A stretch of DNA of 45,315 nucleotides, taken from positions 1 through 45,315 of the forward strand of contig CAMTMZ010000019.1 in assembly GCA_947073765.1 (NCBI GenBank), read 5' to 3'. The stretch comes from an uncultured Bacillota bacterium (GTDB lineage: Bacteria; Bacillota; Clostridia; Oscillospirales; Oscillospiraceae). Below the pieces are notes generated by a model that saw only the letters and a list, made by a program, of their open reading frames with translations, had not been told where the DNA came from and did no database searches. Shown here one piece after another: positions 24,930 to 32,590 of this stretch. Made by a program: the position numbers and the translations under genes. Each line of letters opens with the position of its first letter. The stretch's first letter is position 1.

Positions 24930-25199
24930 TCATGCCACGCAGAAGCGGCGGGTGGTGGTGGTCTTGGTGAAAGCCTGGGCCACCTCGGGGAGGGCCGCTT
25001 TCAGGGCCTTGCTGTCCAGCCTGGAAGCCGTGACCGCTTTCCAGGTGACCTTGTACTCCCCGGCCCGCAGCTCCTCAGAATCGCCCATGTGGGCCTTGAT
25101 AGCATCCTTGATGTTCTCAGCCTCTGCCTGGGCTTCCTCGATGAGGGCTTGCAGCTGGCGCAGCTCCCGGACCTTGCTCTCGATCTCGCTGATACTCAT
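24930..25199 (-). CDS. Small phage-type protein with coiled coil
   Basis: 89 residues. N-terminal coiled coil (SEIESKVRELRQLQALIEEA) and a C-terminal part GEYKVTWKAVTASRLDSKAL...TTTTRRFCVA. That part resembles small phage proteins and the C-terminal segment seen beside YqaJ-type phage recombinases. GGAGGT lies 6 bases before the ATG at 25199; the longer open frame to 25397 lacks a ribosome site. Function unknown; a recombination accessory role is possible. Confidence 0.65.
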   Translation of the reverse strand: MSISEIESKVRELRQLQALIEEAQAEAENIKDAIKAHMGDSEELRAGEYKVTWKAVTASRLDSKALKAALPEVAQAFTKTTTTRRFCVA

Positions 25200-25365
25200 T
25201 GTGTTACCTCCTTCAAATTTAGGGGCTTGTCCCGGTGGCTGGGGGCTGTAAGGGTTCCTTACCTTCTCTGTGTCCCTTGTGTCCTGTCCAACTCTTGTCT
25301 TGCGCTCCCTATTTGTTCTTCCGCCTTGACCGGGGCTGTCCCCTCCTGACATGATTATAATATCG

Positions 25366-25450
25366 TATATAGGCCAATATATCAATTGACAGACCATACA
25401 AATATATAGGCTAATATATATTCATTTTGTATATGGACTTATATAGACAA
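25366..25450. promoter_or_regulatory. Three 37-bp-spaced TATATAG boxes in a divergent promoter region
   Basis: TATATAGGCCAATATAT at 25366-25382 and TATATAGGCTAATATAT at 25403-25419 (16 of 17 identical), and a partial third copy TATATAGACAA at 25440-25450, each starting 37 bases after the last. The region lies between the leftward coiled-coil gene and the rightward RHH gene. A ribbon-helix-helix protein is encoded next door and is the likely ligand. Confidence 0.55.
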
Positions 25451-25462
25451 GCGTGGTATAAT
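25434..25462 (+). promoter_or_regulatory. Promoter of the RHH/DUF4258/YgiT unit
   Basis: TGGACT, 17-base spacer, perfect TATAAT (25457-25462). The third TATATAG box overlaps the spacer. Confidence 0.55.
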
Positions 25463-25520
25463 AAAATCATAATGGAGGATGTGTCCGAATAGATCGGCGC
25501 TCCCCAGGGAGGTGAAATAT

Positions 25521-25733
25521 ATGCCAGAAAGATCGGACGCACTCAAAAAGGCACAGCAAAAATACATGGAGAAGTTTTCCGTTGCAAGGGTCCGAATGGA
25601 GCGTGACAGGTATGAACGTGTCCAGGCCCACGCAGAGGCCCGTGGAGAGTCCGTCAACGGCTTTATTAACCGGGCCATATCGGAGACTATGGAGCGGGAC
25701 AGCGGCGCTCCTGTAGCCGCTGAGGAGGGATAG
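25521..25733 (+). CDS. Ribbon-helix-helix (Arc-type) DNA-binding protein
   Basis: 70 residues. The central part FSVARVRMERDRYERVQAHA followed by ARGESVNGFINRAISETMER has the beta strand-helix-helix pattern of Arc/MetJ regulators. GGGAGGTG precedes the ATG at 25521; the longer frame from 25479 starts before this site and is rejected. It starts a three-gene rightward unit, 3 bases before the DUF4258 gene, and probably represses the promoter upstream. Confidence 0.78.
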   Translation: MPERSDALKKAQQKYMEKFSVARVRMERDRYERVQAHAEARGESVNGFINRAISETMERDSGAPVAAEEG

Positions 25734-25736
25734 CGC

Positions 25737-26048
25737 ATGGAAATTACTGATTTGCAGAAGCTATGTGAAAACGGCTCCATCCGCTGGACCGGCCACATAT
25801 TGAAGCGGCTTATGCAGCGAGGAATCTTTCAGGCCAGTGTGGTCCAGGCCATCCGCAGCGGAGAGATTATAGAACAGTACCCGGATGATTACCCATACCC
25901 CAGCTGTTTACTCCTGGGAACCACGGAGGCCGGGGAGGCCCTTCACATAGTCTGCGGAATAGGCGAGGGTAAAGTCTGGCTGATCACCGCATATCATCCA
26001 GACCCTGACGAATGGGAAAGCGATTTGAAAACAAGGAGGGTGAAATAA
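25737..26048 (+). CDS. DUF4258 protein, probable toxin
   Basis: 103 residues with the DUF4258 pattern: IRWTGHILKRLMQRGIFQASVV, an acidic IIEQYPDDYPYPSCLLLG and a C-terminal GKVWLITAYHPDPDEW. DUF4258 proteins are related to RelE/BrnT-fold toxins and are commonly paired with YgiT-type zinc-finger antitoxins, as here. The stop overlaps the next ATG by 1 base (TAATG). Toxicity is inference from family and pairing. Confidence 0.8.
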   Translation: MEITDLQKLCENGSIRWTGHILKRLMQRGIFQASVVQAIRSGEIIEQYPDDYPYPSCLLLGTTEAGEALHIVCGIGEGKVWLITAYHPDPDEWESDLKTRRVK

Positions 26049-26278
26049 TGAGTTGCTTTTACTGCAAGGGACAAACGATTGAACAAATGACAAAGTTCAT
26101 TGTTGACCTGGGCCGGTGCGTAGTGATTGTGAAGAACGTCCCCGGCCAGGTATGCCAGCAATGCGGGGAAACTTCATACAGTGACGAGGTGGCCCAGCAG
26201 CTGGAGAAGATCGTGGAGGCTGTGAAGCGGAGCATTATGTGCGAGGTCGCAATCATCGACTATTTACAAGCTGCATGA
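26048..26278 (+). CDS. YgiT-type zinc-finger protein, probable antitoxin
   Basis: 76 residues. Two CxxC pairs (CFYCKG near residue 3; CQQCGE near 37) form the zinc ribbon of the MqsA/YgiT N-terminal domain, and a helical tail follows (DEVAQQLEKIVEAVKRSIM). The DNA-binding HTH of full MqsA is absent, and the RHH protein may supply DNA binding. The frame reads upstream to 26012 but the ATG at 26048 is coupled to the DUF4258 stop. Confidence 0.82.
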   Translation: MSCFYCKGQTIEQMTKFIVDLGRCVVIVKNVPGQVCQQCGETSYSDEVAQQLEKIVEAVKRSIMCEVAIIDYLQAA

Positions 26279-26282
26279 AGGA

Positions 26283-26312
26283 AGGACCGGGGGAATGATC
26301 CTCCGGTCCTTT
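26283..26312 (+). terminator. Hairpin after the toxin-antitoxin-like unit
   Basis: AGGACCGG (26283-26290) pairs with CCGGTCCT (26303-26310), with further G-C pairs inside; the T tail is short (TT), so termination may be weak. Confidence 0.5.
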
Positions 26313-26403
26313 GATGTACAGGCAGGGTACAGCGGATATATGACTGGGGGGTATAGTTACCCTCCCTAGAGGCTAGACGGCCCTCTCCACCGCTCTGCAC
26401 AGC

Positions 26404-26673
26404 CTAGCCACCATTTAGCGGTGCAATCATAGCTTGAAACTCTGAATGCCTCCGCTCTAACTCTTTGATGAAGTCTTGCAGTGTAGTGATACTGCCATCC
26501 TCCACAGATTGTCGCATGGCCGTGTATAGAGCGCCCTGGACGGCTTGTGCGGCGGTAGAGTAATATTTCGGTTCTTTGATCTCAAAGGGCCTCCCCGGCC
26601 TCTGCTTTGGCTCTCCCACAATGTAACAGTGCTTATCGGCTGTCATTACCAATTTCTCTGTGAGTTGAATCAT
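26404..26673 (-). CDS. Small phage-type protein
   Basis: 89 residues: MIQLTEKLVMTADKHCYIVG, then a Pro/Lys-rich turn and a helical C-terminus (LQDFIKELERRHSEFQ). It faintly recalls phage proteins of the DUF5405 kind, not firmly. GGAGG lies 6 bases before the ATG at 26673; upstream extension to 26775 has no ribosome site. Confidence 0.6.
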   Translation of the reverse strand: MIQLTEKLVMTADKHCYIVGEPKQRPGRPFEIKEPKYYSTAAQAVQGALYTAMRQSVEDGSITTLQDFIKELERRHSEFQAMIAPLNGG

Positions 26674-26925
26674 GTGGTCCTCCTTTTTTAGTGCAACTTT
26701 TTGCAACAATGTTTGCTGTATCTGAGGTTTTATAAGGTTTTGCGGCTCTTTTTTATGGTGCCGGAAATGTCGCATAACTGTTTTTTAGGACCTGCGAAAT
26801 CTGCGGTTCAAACTCACGTTGGCGAGCAAACACAAGTTTTCCCGAGCCGCTGGAAAATGATCCGTCTTTTTTATGTTTGCACTTTCTTGCATTTTCAACA
26901 CTTTCCAGCTAGAAAAAGGGGGAGG

Positions 26926-27411
26926 TCACATCTGGCCTAACAGCCATTCAAAGCCGGGGAGCGTGGATATCTGCGCTCCCTGAATCCCCTGCTTCTCCAG
27001 TTCGGTGGCGGCTTCCTCCCTACTGCATCCAAGGACAGCGGCTATATCATCCAGGCTGAAAAGCTCCTCCTTGCCGCTCTCCATCGAGAGGGCCAGCCGG
27101 GCACCGACTAGACAAGCCTCCAGGGAGAGATCACGGTCAAGGCCGCTTTGCACAATATTCTGCACAATTCCCAGATAGACACCAAACCTGTCTGCAATGG
27201 ACTGGAGCTTGTCCGCATTCTCAAACATGGGCATATGCTTTGCGGAGCACTTTTCACAGAAAGCGCTTGCCTCCTCCACATCTCCTCCAGTACATTCCAG
27301 GATATCGGCAAGGTCGATCTGGTGCATGGCGCCGCACTTCGGGCACTTTGCAAAGGTATTGCCATAGTTGATGGGGGTAAACTCCCCAGATTCACTTTTC
27401 ACGTACAGCAT
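26926..27411 (-). CDS. Zinc-ribbon protein of unknown function
   Basis: 161 residues. N-terminal CPKC (about residue 23) and CEKC (about 53) pairs suggest one zinc ribbon. The C-terminal half has a helix-turn-helix-like LDDIAAVLGCSREEAATELE. AAAGGAGA precedes the ATG. No family name can be given; a regulator or a replication accessory is possible from its place in the replication operon. Confidence 0.7.
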   Translation of the reverse strand: MLYVKSESGEFTPINYGNTFAKCPKCGAMHQIDLADILECTGGDVEEASAFCEKCSAKHMPMFENADKLQSIADRFGVYLGIVQNIVQSGLDRDLSLEACLVGARLALSMESGKEELFSLDDIAAVLGCSREEAATELEKQGIQGAQISTLPGFEWLLGQM

Positions 27412-27441
27412 AATTATTCTCCTTTTTCGTAAATTTTCCGA

Positions 27442-27780
27442 TTATTTCCGGTTTTCGCCGGTTTCTGCCGCTTGGTAGAGGTTCAGCCAGTCCTCCAGCT
27501 TCATCACCACGCACCAGGGGGAGCGGGACCGGCGGAAGAATACGGCGGGGGCTCCGTCCTGGAATCTCTGAGCATCAGCTTCTGCCTGGGCCATCCACTT
27601 CCATATTTCGGTGGTCTCCCGTCGCTTGCATTCGATATGCACGCCGGGGAGACCGGTCAGGTCCGGTACTTCACCGAAAGAGAGGGACCCACCTCTCTCC
27701 ACGGGGTAGCCGTGTTCCCGCAGGATTGCCGCAAGCTCCCGCTCCCCGGCGGCTCCTTTTCTCGCACTTTTGGCTCCCAT
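27442..27780 (-). CDS. PD-(D/E)XK nuclease, Holliday-junction-resolvase-like
   Basis: 112 residues. The core motifs are visible: Glu in KGAAGERELAAIL, Asp in EVPDLTGLP, and ExK in VHIECKRRE, followed by a Gln/Ala helix (WMAQAEADAQRF). Small phage resolvases of the Hjc-like group share this layout. Twelve bases separate it from the helicase stop, so it belongs to the replication operon and may process branched DNA during element replication or excision. Confidence 0.8.
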   Translation of the reverse strand: MGAKSARKGAAGERELAAILREHGYPVERGGSLSFGEVPDLTGLPGVHIECKRRETTEIWKWMAQAEADAQRFQDGAPAVFFRRSRSPWCVVMKLEDWLNLYQAAETGENRK

Positions 27781-27792
27781 AGTTCGCCCCCC

Positions 27793-29070
27793 TCACACAT
27801 ATTTCAGCCGTTCATGGGCCGTTGGCCGAATCCGGCCATTGTTCAGATACCAGTTGAACAGAAGTTCACTCCCAGCTGGACCATGCCGGTTCTTTGCCAC
27901 GGACGCCACCAGAGGAGCGGGACCGTTTTTGTCCTCATACTGCGGGCGGTGAAGCAGCAGCACTCCGTCAGCGTCTTGTTCGATAGCTCCACTGTCTCTC
28001 AGGTCAGACAGTCTGGGCGGGCCCTTGCGTCCCTCTAACTCCCGGTTCAACTGAGCCAGGCACAAAATCGGGATATTCAATGAAAGAGCCAGCCGTTTCA
28101 AGCTGTTGCTGGTTTCGGTGACACGTTCATATAGGGACTTTCCTGGACTGTGCTGGATAAGGCCCAGGTAATCCACGACCACTAGCCCGCAGTGCTTCAC
28201 CTGTCGGGCTTGGACACCAATACTTGACACAGTGGCCCGCCGCTCCTGATTGAAGAAAAGCTGTCTTGCGTGGAGCTTGTCCATAGCGTCAGCGATCATC
28301 TGATTCTCAACATCCGATAGACTATGCAGAAGAATCCTCGTTGTAGATACCCCAGTCTCCGCAGCCAGCCGCCGGGCGGTCAGCTGAACCACAGGCATTT
28401 CCAAACTGATGAACAGCACCGGAGTTCCCGCAGCGGCCACCTTTTCCGCAATGGACAGCCCCAGGGTGCTTTTTCCACAGCCTGGGCGAGCTCCCAGGAT
28501 ATACAATCCTCCATCTACCAGCCCACCGCCCAGAGCGTTATCCAGGGAATTGTATCCGGTCGAGACAAAGGCTTTTGCGGTCCCGTCATCAATGGTGATC
28601 CGGCGGTCCATAAACTCTGACATGGCATCTGCTGAAGATACCAGGGTATGAGAATGGTCCCGCTCCACGGCCTGCTGTATTGCGCCCTGGAGGTCAACAC
28701 AGACGATCTGCGGCGGCTCCTCCCGGCCCAAACGGAGGTATGCGCTGGATACGGCCTCCATCAGCCCGGAGCGGAGCATATCGTTTTTCATACCCTGGAT
28801 ATGTACGTCAAGGTCAGATACCGCTGACAACTCCATAGCTGAGGACAGGTCTTGAATAGTCAGGGCTGTCCCGTTGGAAGCGGCCTCTGCTTTGATGGTC
28901 ACAGGATCAACGGGCTTTCCATCATCCTCCAGGGAACAGGCCGCAGTAAATACGACCCGCCCCAGTTCGGTTTGGAAATCATCAGCGGACAACTCCGCCC
29001 GGACCACTTGCAGGGTCCTATGATCTCCCAAGATAGCACCAGCGACGATCATTTCAGAATCAAGGGCCAT
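27793..29070 (-). CDS. DnaB-like replicative helicase
   Basis: 425 residues. N-terminal helical DnaB domain (DSEMIVAGAILGD, FTAACSLEDDGKPVD), then a RecA-like domain with Walker A GARPGCGKST (about 193-202), LFISLEMP, Walker B LVVVDYLGLIQ, and the DnaB motif region AQLNRELEGRKGPPRLSDLR. The N-terminal domain is shorter than in bacterial DnaB. The ATG at 29070 with GGAGG upstream fits the DnaB start; the longer frame to 29160 runs inside the initiator gene. It overlaps that gene by 11 nt and probably drives autonomous replication of the excised element. Confidence 0.9.
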   Translation of the reverse strand: MALDSEMIVAGAILGDHRTLQVVRAELSADDFQTELGRVVFTAACSLEDDGKPVDPVTIKAEAASNGTALTIQDLSSAMELSAVSDLDVHIQGMKNDMLRSGLMEAVSSAYLRLGREEPPQIVCVDLQGAIQQAVERDHSHTLVSSADAMSEFMDRRITIDDGTAKAFVSTGYNSLDNALGGGLVDGGLYILGARPGCGKSTLGLSIAEKVAAAGTPVLFISLEMPVVQLTARRLAAETGVSTTRILLHSLSDVENQMIADAMDKLHARQLFFNQERRATVSSIGVQARQVKHCGLVVVDYLGLIQHSPGKSLYERVTETSNSLKRLALSLNIPILCLAQLNRELEGRKGPPRLSDLRDSGAIEQDADGVLLLHRPQYEDKNGPAPLVASVAKNRHGPAGSELLFNWYLNNGRIRPTAHERLKYV

Positions 29071-29758
29071 CTGGCACGTCCACCTCCTCACCATCGACAA
29101 TTTCAGTGTGATAGGCCACCCTGGGCATCGTGGGGAGCTGTTCGGCTTGGGATGATCCATCCCGGCGCTCCCAGCTCGAAATAGCGGACTTCCAGGACCG
29201 CATTTTGTTCTTTCCTACCATCCAGCCCTTGCTCTCGTAGAATGATACGAAAGCTACCGGGTCCACGCTACTGTGTCGCTCTTGACAGTAGGCTTGAACT
29301 TCATCAACAGTCGGAGGAATGAAACGGGGGCGGGGCGGCTTGTACGCCCCCTCTCTTTCCTTAACTATACTATCCTTACCTATACTTACCTCGGTTTCCC
29401 GCTGGTTACCATCTGGTTGCCAAATGGGTTCCACTTGGTTGCCATCCGCTAATTTGACCAGCAATTCAGCATAAACACTCCGATGATATCGGTCTTTTCG
29501 GAGCTGGTTATTGATCCGCCAATCGGTTATGTAGCTCACAAGGTCCTCATTCAAGACGGTGATGAAGCCCTTCGCCACAAGGACCCGTAAATCATCCTCT
29601 GCGGCTCCAGTGGTGCGGATGACCGTGAACGCCTCCACTACACCGTCGTCATCTGCGGCCATGCCCAGGTCGTAATACAGCAACCTCGATGTCTGCGGCA
29701 TCCGCAGGAATCTGGCAGAGCTCACAACCGCCTTTGAAAACATACGTCTTTCAGCCAT
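29060..29758 (-). CDS. Replication initiator / DnaD-like phage replisome protein
   Basis: 232 residues. N-terminal winged-helix part (MPQTSRLLYYDLGMAADDDG, LVAKGFITVLNEDLVSYITD, INNQLRKDRYHRSVY) as in phage replisome-organiser proteins, a charged linker (about 105-140), and a C-terminal PPTVDEVQAYCQERHSSVDP...WKSAISSWERRD segment. Such proteins bind the origin and load the helicase encoded next. The helicase overlap supports coupled synthesis. Exact family not certain. Confidence 0.82.
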   Translation of the reverse strand: MAERRMFSKAVVSSARFLRMPQTSRLLYYDLGMAADDDGVVEAFTVIRTTGAAEDDLRVLVAKGFITVLNEDLVSYITDWRINNQLRKDRYHRSVYAELLVKLADGNQVEPIWQPDGNQRETEVSIGKDSIVKEREGAYKPPRPRFIPPTVDEVQAYCQERHSSVDPVAFVSFYESKGWMVGKNKMRSWKSAISSWERRDGSSQAEQLPTMPRVAYHTEIVDGEEVDVPDGP

Positions 29759-29766
29759 TCAGTCAA

Positions 29767-30012
29767 TCACCGCCTTCTCCACCGCAGCGGCCACGGCCTC
29801 AATCTCAGAAGCCCGGCCAGTTCTTTCAGGTGCCGGAGCGGGACAGCGGCGCTTTGGCCGTGGCCCAGCAAATCGGAAATTTTCACCGCTTGCCCTGTTG
29901 GGGTGGGTGTGGTATCATTTGTGGTGGAAGTGGTGGCCTGTCCAGTCTCCGCTCCCGCCTCGACCCGTTCTGGTGTTGCAGCACTGGAGCGGGCCATTTT
30001 TTCTGTGCTCAT
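29767..30012 (-). CDS. Small protein, C-terminus possibly frameshifted
   Basis: 81 residues as read. Ser/Thr-rich N-terminus, then VKISDLLGHGQSAAVPLRHLKELAG and an odd Arg/Trp-rich end (RPWPLRWRRR). One base shift after KELAGL would instead give SEIEAVAAAVEKAVID and a TGA directly touching the ATG of the next gene, a more natural end. Either a one-base deletion or a real alternative end. AGGAGGTG precedes the ATG at 30012, which overlaps the excisionase stop by 4 nt. Confidence 0.55.
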   Translation of the reverse strand: MSTEKMARSSAATPERVEAGAETGQATTSTTNDTTPTPTGQAVKISDLLGHGQSAAVPLRHLKELAGLLRLRPWPLRWRRR

Positions 30013-30203
30013 GCGCTCACCTCCTGGGCCTGACGCTTCACCCACTCCCGCAGGCCATCCACATAGATCAACGTGCGGTTGCCCAACTTGAACGATGGAA
30101 AATCAGCCCGTCCTATGTACTGGTAAACCGTGGGCTTTGATACTCCCAACAGTTTGGCCGCTTCCGCAGCGCTGACGGCCAGAGGTTCCAGCTTGTCCAC
30201 CAT
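30009..30203 (-). CDS. Excisionase-type HTH protein
   Basis: 64 residues. MerR-like helix-turn-helix of the excisionase/AlpA group: SAAEAAKLLGVSKPTVYQYI, then FKLGNRTLIYVDGLREWV. Probably the directionality factor for the integrase, and may also regulate transcription. It overlaps the upstream 59-residue gene by 1 base (TGATG) and the downstream gene by 4 nt. Confidence 0.85.
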   Translation of the reverse strand: MVDKLEPLAVSAAEAAKLLGVSKPTVYQYIGRADFPSFKLGNRTLIYVDGLREWVKRQAQEVSA

Positions 30204-30382
30204 CAGCCCGCCTCCTTCGCCAACCGGTCAATGATAGCGAAAATCCGCTCTTTTTCCTCGGCGGGCAGCTCTCTGCGAAGCTTGCGGGACAGGGAACAAT
30301 CTGCAATCCCTAGCGCCTCCGCTATCTGCCACAGTTTCACTCCCGCTCCTGCGGCGGTTCTCCGAATGTCTTGATTACTCAC
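30203..30382 (-). CDS. 59-residue HTH protein, GTG start
   Basis: Starts GTG AGT AAT CAA at 30382 with GGAGG 7 bases upstream. It reads MSNQDIRRTAAGAGVKLWQI, then AEALGIADCSLSRKLRRELP and a helical tail ending RLAKEAG. LWQIAEALGIADCSLSRKLR is a helix-turn-helix. First gene of the divergent replication operon, in the place occupied by Cro- or Str-like early regulators in phages and satellites. Its stop overlaps the excisionase ATG by 1 base. Confidence 0.75.
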   Translation of the reverse strand: MSNQDIRRTAAGAGVKLWQIAEALGIADCSLSRKLRRELPAEEKERIFAIIDRLAKEAG

Positions 30383-30406
30383 TTGTACACCTCCGTAATT
30401 TTGTTG

Positions 30407-30435
30407 TTGACAGCTCTAATATTAAGCTGTATAAT
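30407..30435 (+). promoter_or_regulatory. Consensus promoter with palindromic operator
   Basis: Perfect TTGACA (30407-30412), 17-base spacer, perfect TATAAT (30430-30435), pointing to the repressor gene. ACAGCT (30410-30415) and AGCTGT (30425-30430) form a dyad across the spacer, around a near-palindromic CTAATATTA. A repressor bound here would block both this promoter and the divergent operon. Confidence 0.7.
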
Positions 30436-30530
30436 TATTTTAGCACACAACAAGAGCGTTATCAAGATTGAAACAAAAGTTTCAACAGATAATAACAATT
30501 ATAGAGCGTTTTAGATTGGAGTGCATATAC

Positions 30531-31226
30531 ATGGAGCGCAAAAATGACCGTTTGCCCATATTTACAGAAAGATTTAGAGAACTGCAAGGAGAGAGGTCTA
30601 ACACTGAATTCGCCGATTTCTTGGGGATTTCCAGGCAGACAGTAGGCTTCTATTGTAATGGCGATCGTGTCCCGGACGCTTTGACATTGGTTAAGATTTC
30701 TCAGAAATGTGGGGTATCTACGGACTGGATTCTAGGCCTGACAAAAGATAAATCTTCACAGCCTAGAGTAGCAGATATGCTGGGAATATCATCAACAGCC
30801 GTAGATAAACTTATGGAGGTTTCTAAGTATTTTCCTGATATACTATTGGATATTTTGTCATCTGATGGTTTTTTAGGATTTATAGTCCAAATAAATCACC
30901 TTAAAATAGGTGTTTCAGCAACAAAACAGGCCCATGAAATGGTTCATAAAGAAGGCTTATGTATAAGTCATGAGAAAAAAAATGCACTTAAAGAATTTGA
31001 GGGTATGATGAGCGAATTTCTTGGTTATCCTGTTTCTTTTGTTGAGCCTCGTCATGCATTGTATGGAGAACTAGATAGCGTTAAAATGGCGGCTGAAAAT
31101 CTCGCAAAAGAAATATCCGGATACAATAACCTCTCAACCGCAGAGCTACTTGACAGCATATACGATTTTGAAGAAAGGGATATTAAGAAATTTTCCGAGT
31201 ATATCCGCAATAAGTACGACAAATAA
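30531..31226 (+). CDS. XRE-family repressor of the element
   Basis: 231 residues. HTH_3 domain near residues 10-65 (ERFRELQGERSNTEFADFLG, ISRQTVGFYCNGDRVPDALT, LVKISQKCGVSTDWILG), then a long C-terminal domain of unknown type with no S24 protease motif. Control by self-cleavage is therefore unlikely, and induction may come through a protein partner as for satellite Stl repressors. GGAG lies upstream of the ATG at 30531; the longer frame to 30468 has no site. A/T-richer than neighbours. Confidence 0.83.
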   Translation: MERKNDRLPIFTERFRELQGERSNTEFADFLGISRQTVGFYCNGDRVPDALTLVKISQKCGVSTDWILGLTKDKSSQPRVADMLGISSTAVDKLMEVSKYFPDILLDILSSDGFLGFIVQINHLKIGVSATKQAHEMVHKEGLCISHEKKNALKEFEGMMSEFLGYPVSFVEPRHALYGELDSVKMAAENLAKEISGYNNLSTAELLDSIYDFEERDIKKFSEYIRNKYDK

Positions 31227-31234
31227 GAAGAAAA

Positions 31235-31268
31235 TTAAAACCGCCCCCGGCGCTGACAACACCAGGGA
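31235..31268 (+). other. Hairpin between repressor and integrase
   Basis: CCGCCCCCGG-type arm pairs with CCAGGGACGG across CGCTGACAACA; the T run is missing. May act as attenuator or mRNA processing site before the integrase. Confidence 0.4.
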
Positions 31269-31337
31269 CGGCTATAGGGGCAACAAACTTTGCGGCCTGT
31301 TGCTCCTCCATCATATCAGGAACAGGAGGAAAAATCA

Positions 31338-32516
31338 ATGGCAAGAAAATCAACACGAAATGCTCAGGGGAGCGGGACGATCAGGCAGCGGAGCGACGGA
31401 CGGTGGGAGTGTCGATACACCGTGGGCCGGGACCCTGGCACCGGGAAGCAGATTCAAAAATCTATCTATGGCAGCACTCAGGCGGAGGTTCGGAAAAAGT
31501 TGGCCCAGGCCGTGGCTGCTCTGGATACTGGGGATTATTTTGAACCGTCAAAAATGACACTGGCCCGGTGGGTGGAAATCTGGCTGGAGGAGTACACCGG
31601 CGACAAAAAATATTTGACAGTGAAGCACTACAAGGCTCAATGCAAAACCCACATTGTCCCCAACTTGGGTGCTGTGAAGCTGTCGGAGTTGACCACACCG
31701 CAGATACAGGCTTTTTACAACAAGCTCCAGCGGGGCGGGCTGGCCCCTAAAAGCGTCCGCAATGTTCACGGTATCCTCACCAAATGCCTGTCTACGGCGG
31801 TACAGGTGGGGTATCTGAGGGATAATCCAGCTTCCAGGGTCACGTTGCCGAAGGTCGAGAAAAAGGAGATATGCCCGCTCACAGACGAACAGGTAAAAGC
31901 GTTCCTTGAAGTATCCGCTGAGGACGATTATGAAATTATCCTGAAGGTGATCCTGTTCACCGGCCTCCGTGAAGCTGAGGCCACCGGCTTGACTTGGGAT
32001 GTGATCGACTTCAAGGCTGGGACGATTAAGGTCTGTAAGCAGCTCCAGAAGCGCCCTCTGAAAGACGGCGGCTTTACCTTCGCCCCACTGAAGAATAACA
32101 AGACCCGGATACTCAGACCCGCTCCCTTCGTTATGTCTCTATTGGAGCGCAGGAAACAGGAACAGATTACCCAAAAGCTGAAAGCGGGGCCCCTCTGGCA
32201 GGGGTGGGCCAGTCCGGAGGAGCAAAAGACAGCGCTGGTCTTCACCACGGCCACCGGCGGAAATCTTCACCCACAGACTGTCTATGAACATTACAAAAAG
32301 TTGGCTAAAAAAATCGGAGCACCAGAAAGCCGGGTGCATGATCTTCGTCATACCTTTGCCGTTTTGTCTCTCCAGAACGGTGACAGCGTGAAAACCGTAC
32401 AAGGGAACCTGGGCCATGCCACCGCCGCTTTCACCCTGGATGTCTACGGCCATGTCAGCGAGAAGATGAAAGAGGACAGTGCCCAGCGTATGGAAAAGTA
32501 CATTTCAAACCTGTAA
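31338..32516 (+). CDS. int: Tyrosine integrase of the element
   Basis: 392 residues. N-terminal arm-binding AP2-like domain (GSGTIRQRSDGRWECRYTVG), SAM-like core-binding domain (about 70-165), catalytic domain with R211 (TGLREAEATGL), H334-x-x-R337 (HDLRHTF), H360 (GNLGH) and nucleophile Y370 (DVYGHVSE). Complete active site. AGGAGG lies before the ATG at 31338; the frame to 31290 is rejected. It recombines at the tRNA-Gln core 118 bases downstream. Its TAA stop (32514-32516) is part of the right arm-type repeat. Confidence 0.95.
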   Translation: MARKSTRNAQGSGTIRQRSDGRWECRYTVGRDPGTGKQIQKSIYGSTQAEVRKKLAQAVAALDTGDYFEPSKMTLARWVEIWLEEYTGDKKYLTVKHYKAQCKTHIVPNLGAVKLSELTTPQIQAFYNKLQRGGLAPKSVRNVHGILTKCLSTAVQVGYLRDNPASRVTLPKVEKKEICPLTDEQVKAFLEVSAEDDYEIILKVILFTGLREAEATGLTWDVIDFKAGTIKVCKQLQKRPLKDGGFTFAPLKNNKTRILRPAPFVMSLLERRKQEQITQKLKAGPLWQGWASPEEQKTALVFTTATGGNLHPQTVYEHYKKLAKKIGAPESRVHDLRHTFAVLSLQNGDSVKTVQGNLGHATAAFTLDVYGHVSEKMKEDSAQRMEKYISNL

Positions 32517-32533
32517 AGGGTCAATTAAAGGGT
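32514..32533 (+). repeat. Right integrase arm-type site
   Basis: TAAAGGGT-CAAT-TAAAGGGT, identical and in the same direction to 23630-23649, 100 bases inside attR. The integrase stop codon is its first three bases. Confidence 0.65.
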
Positions 32534-32590
32534 CAGACTTCGGTGCAGAAATCAGCACCGCAATTTTTAAACGCTATTTCACGCTATGGA

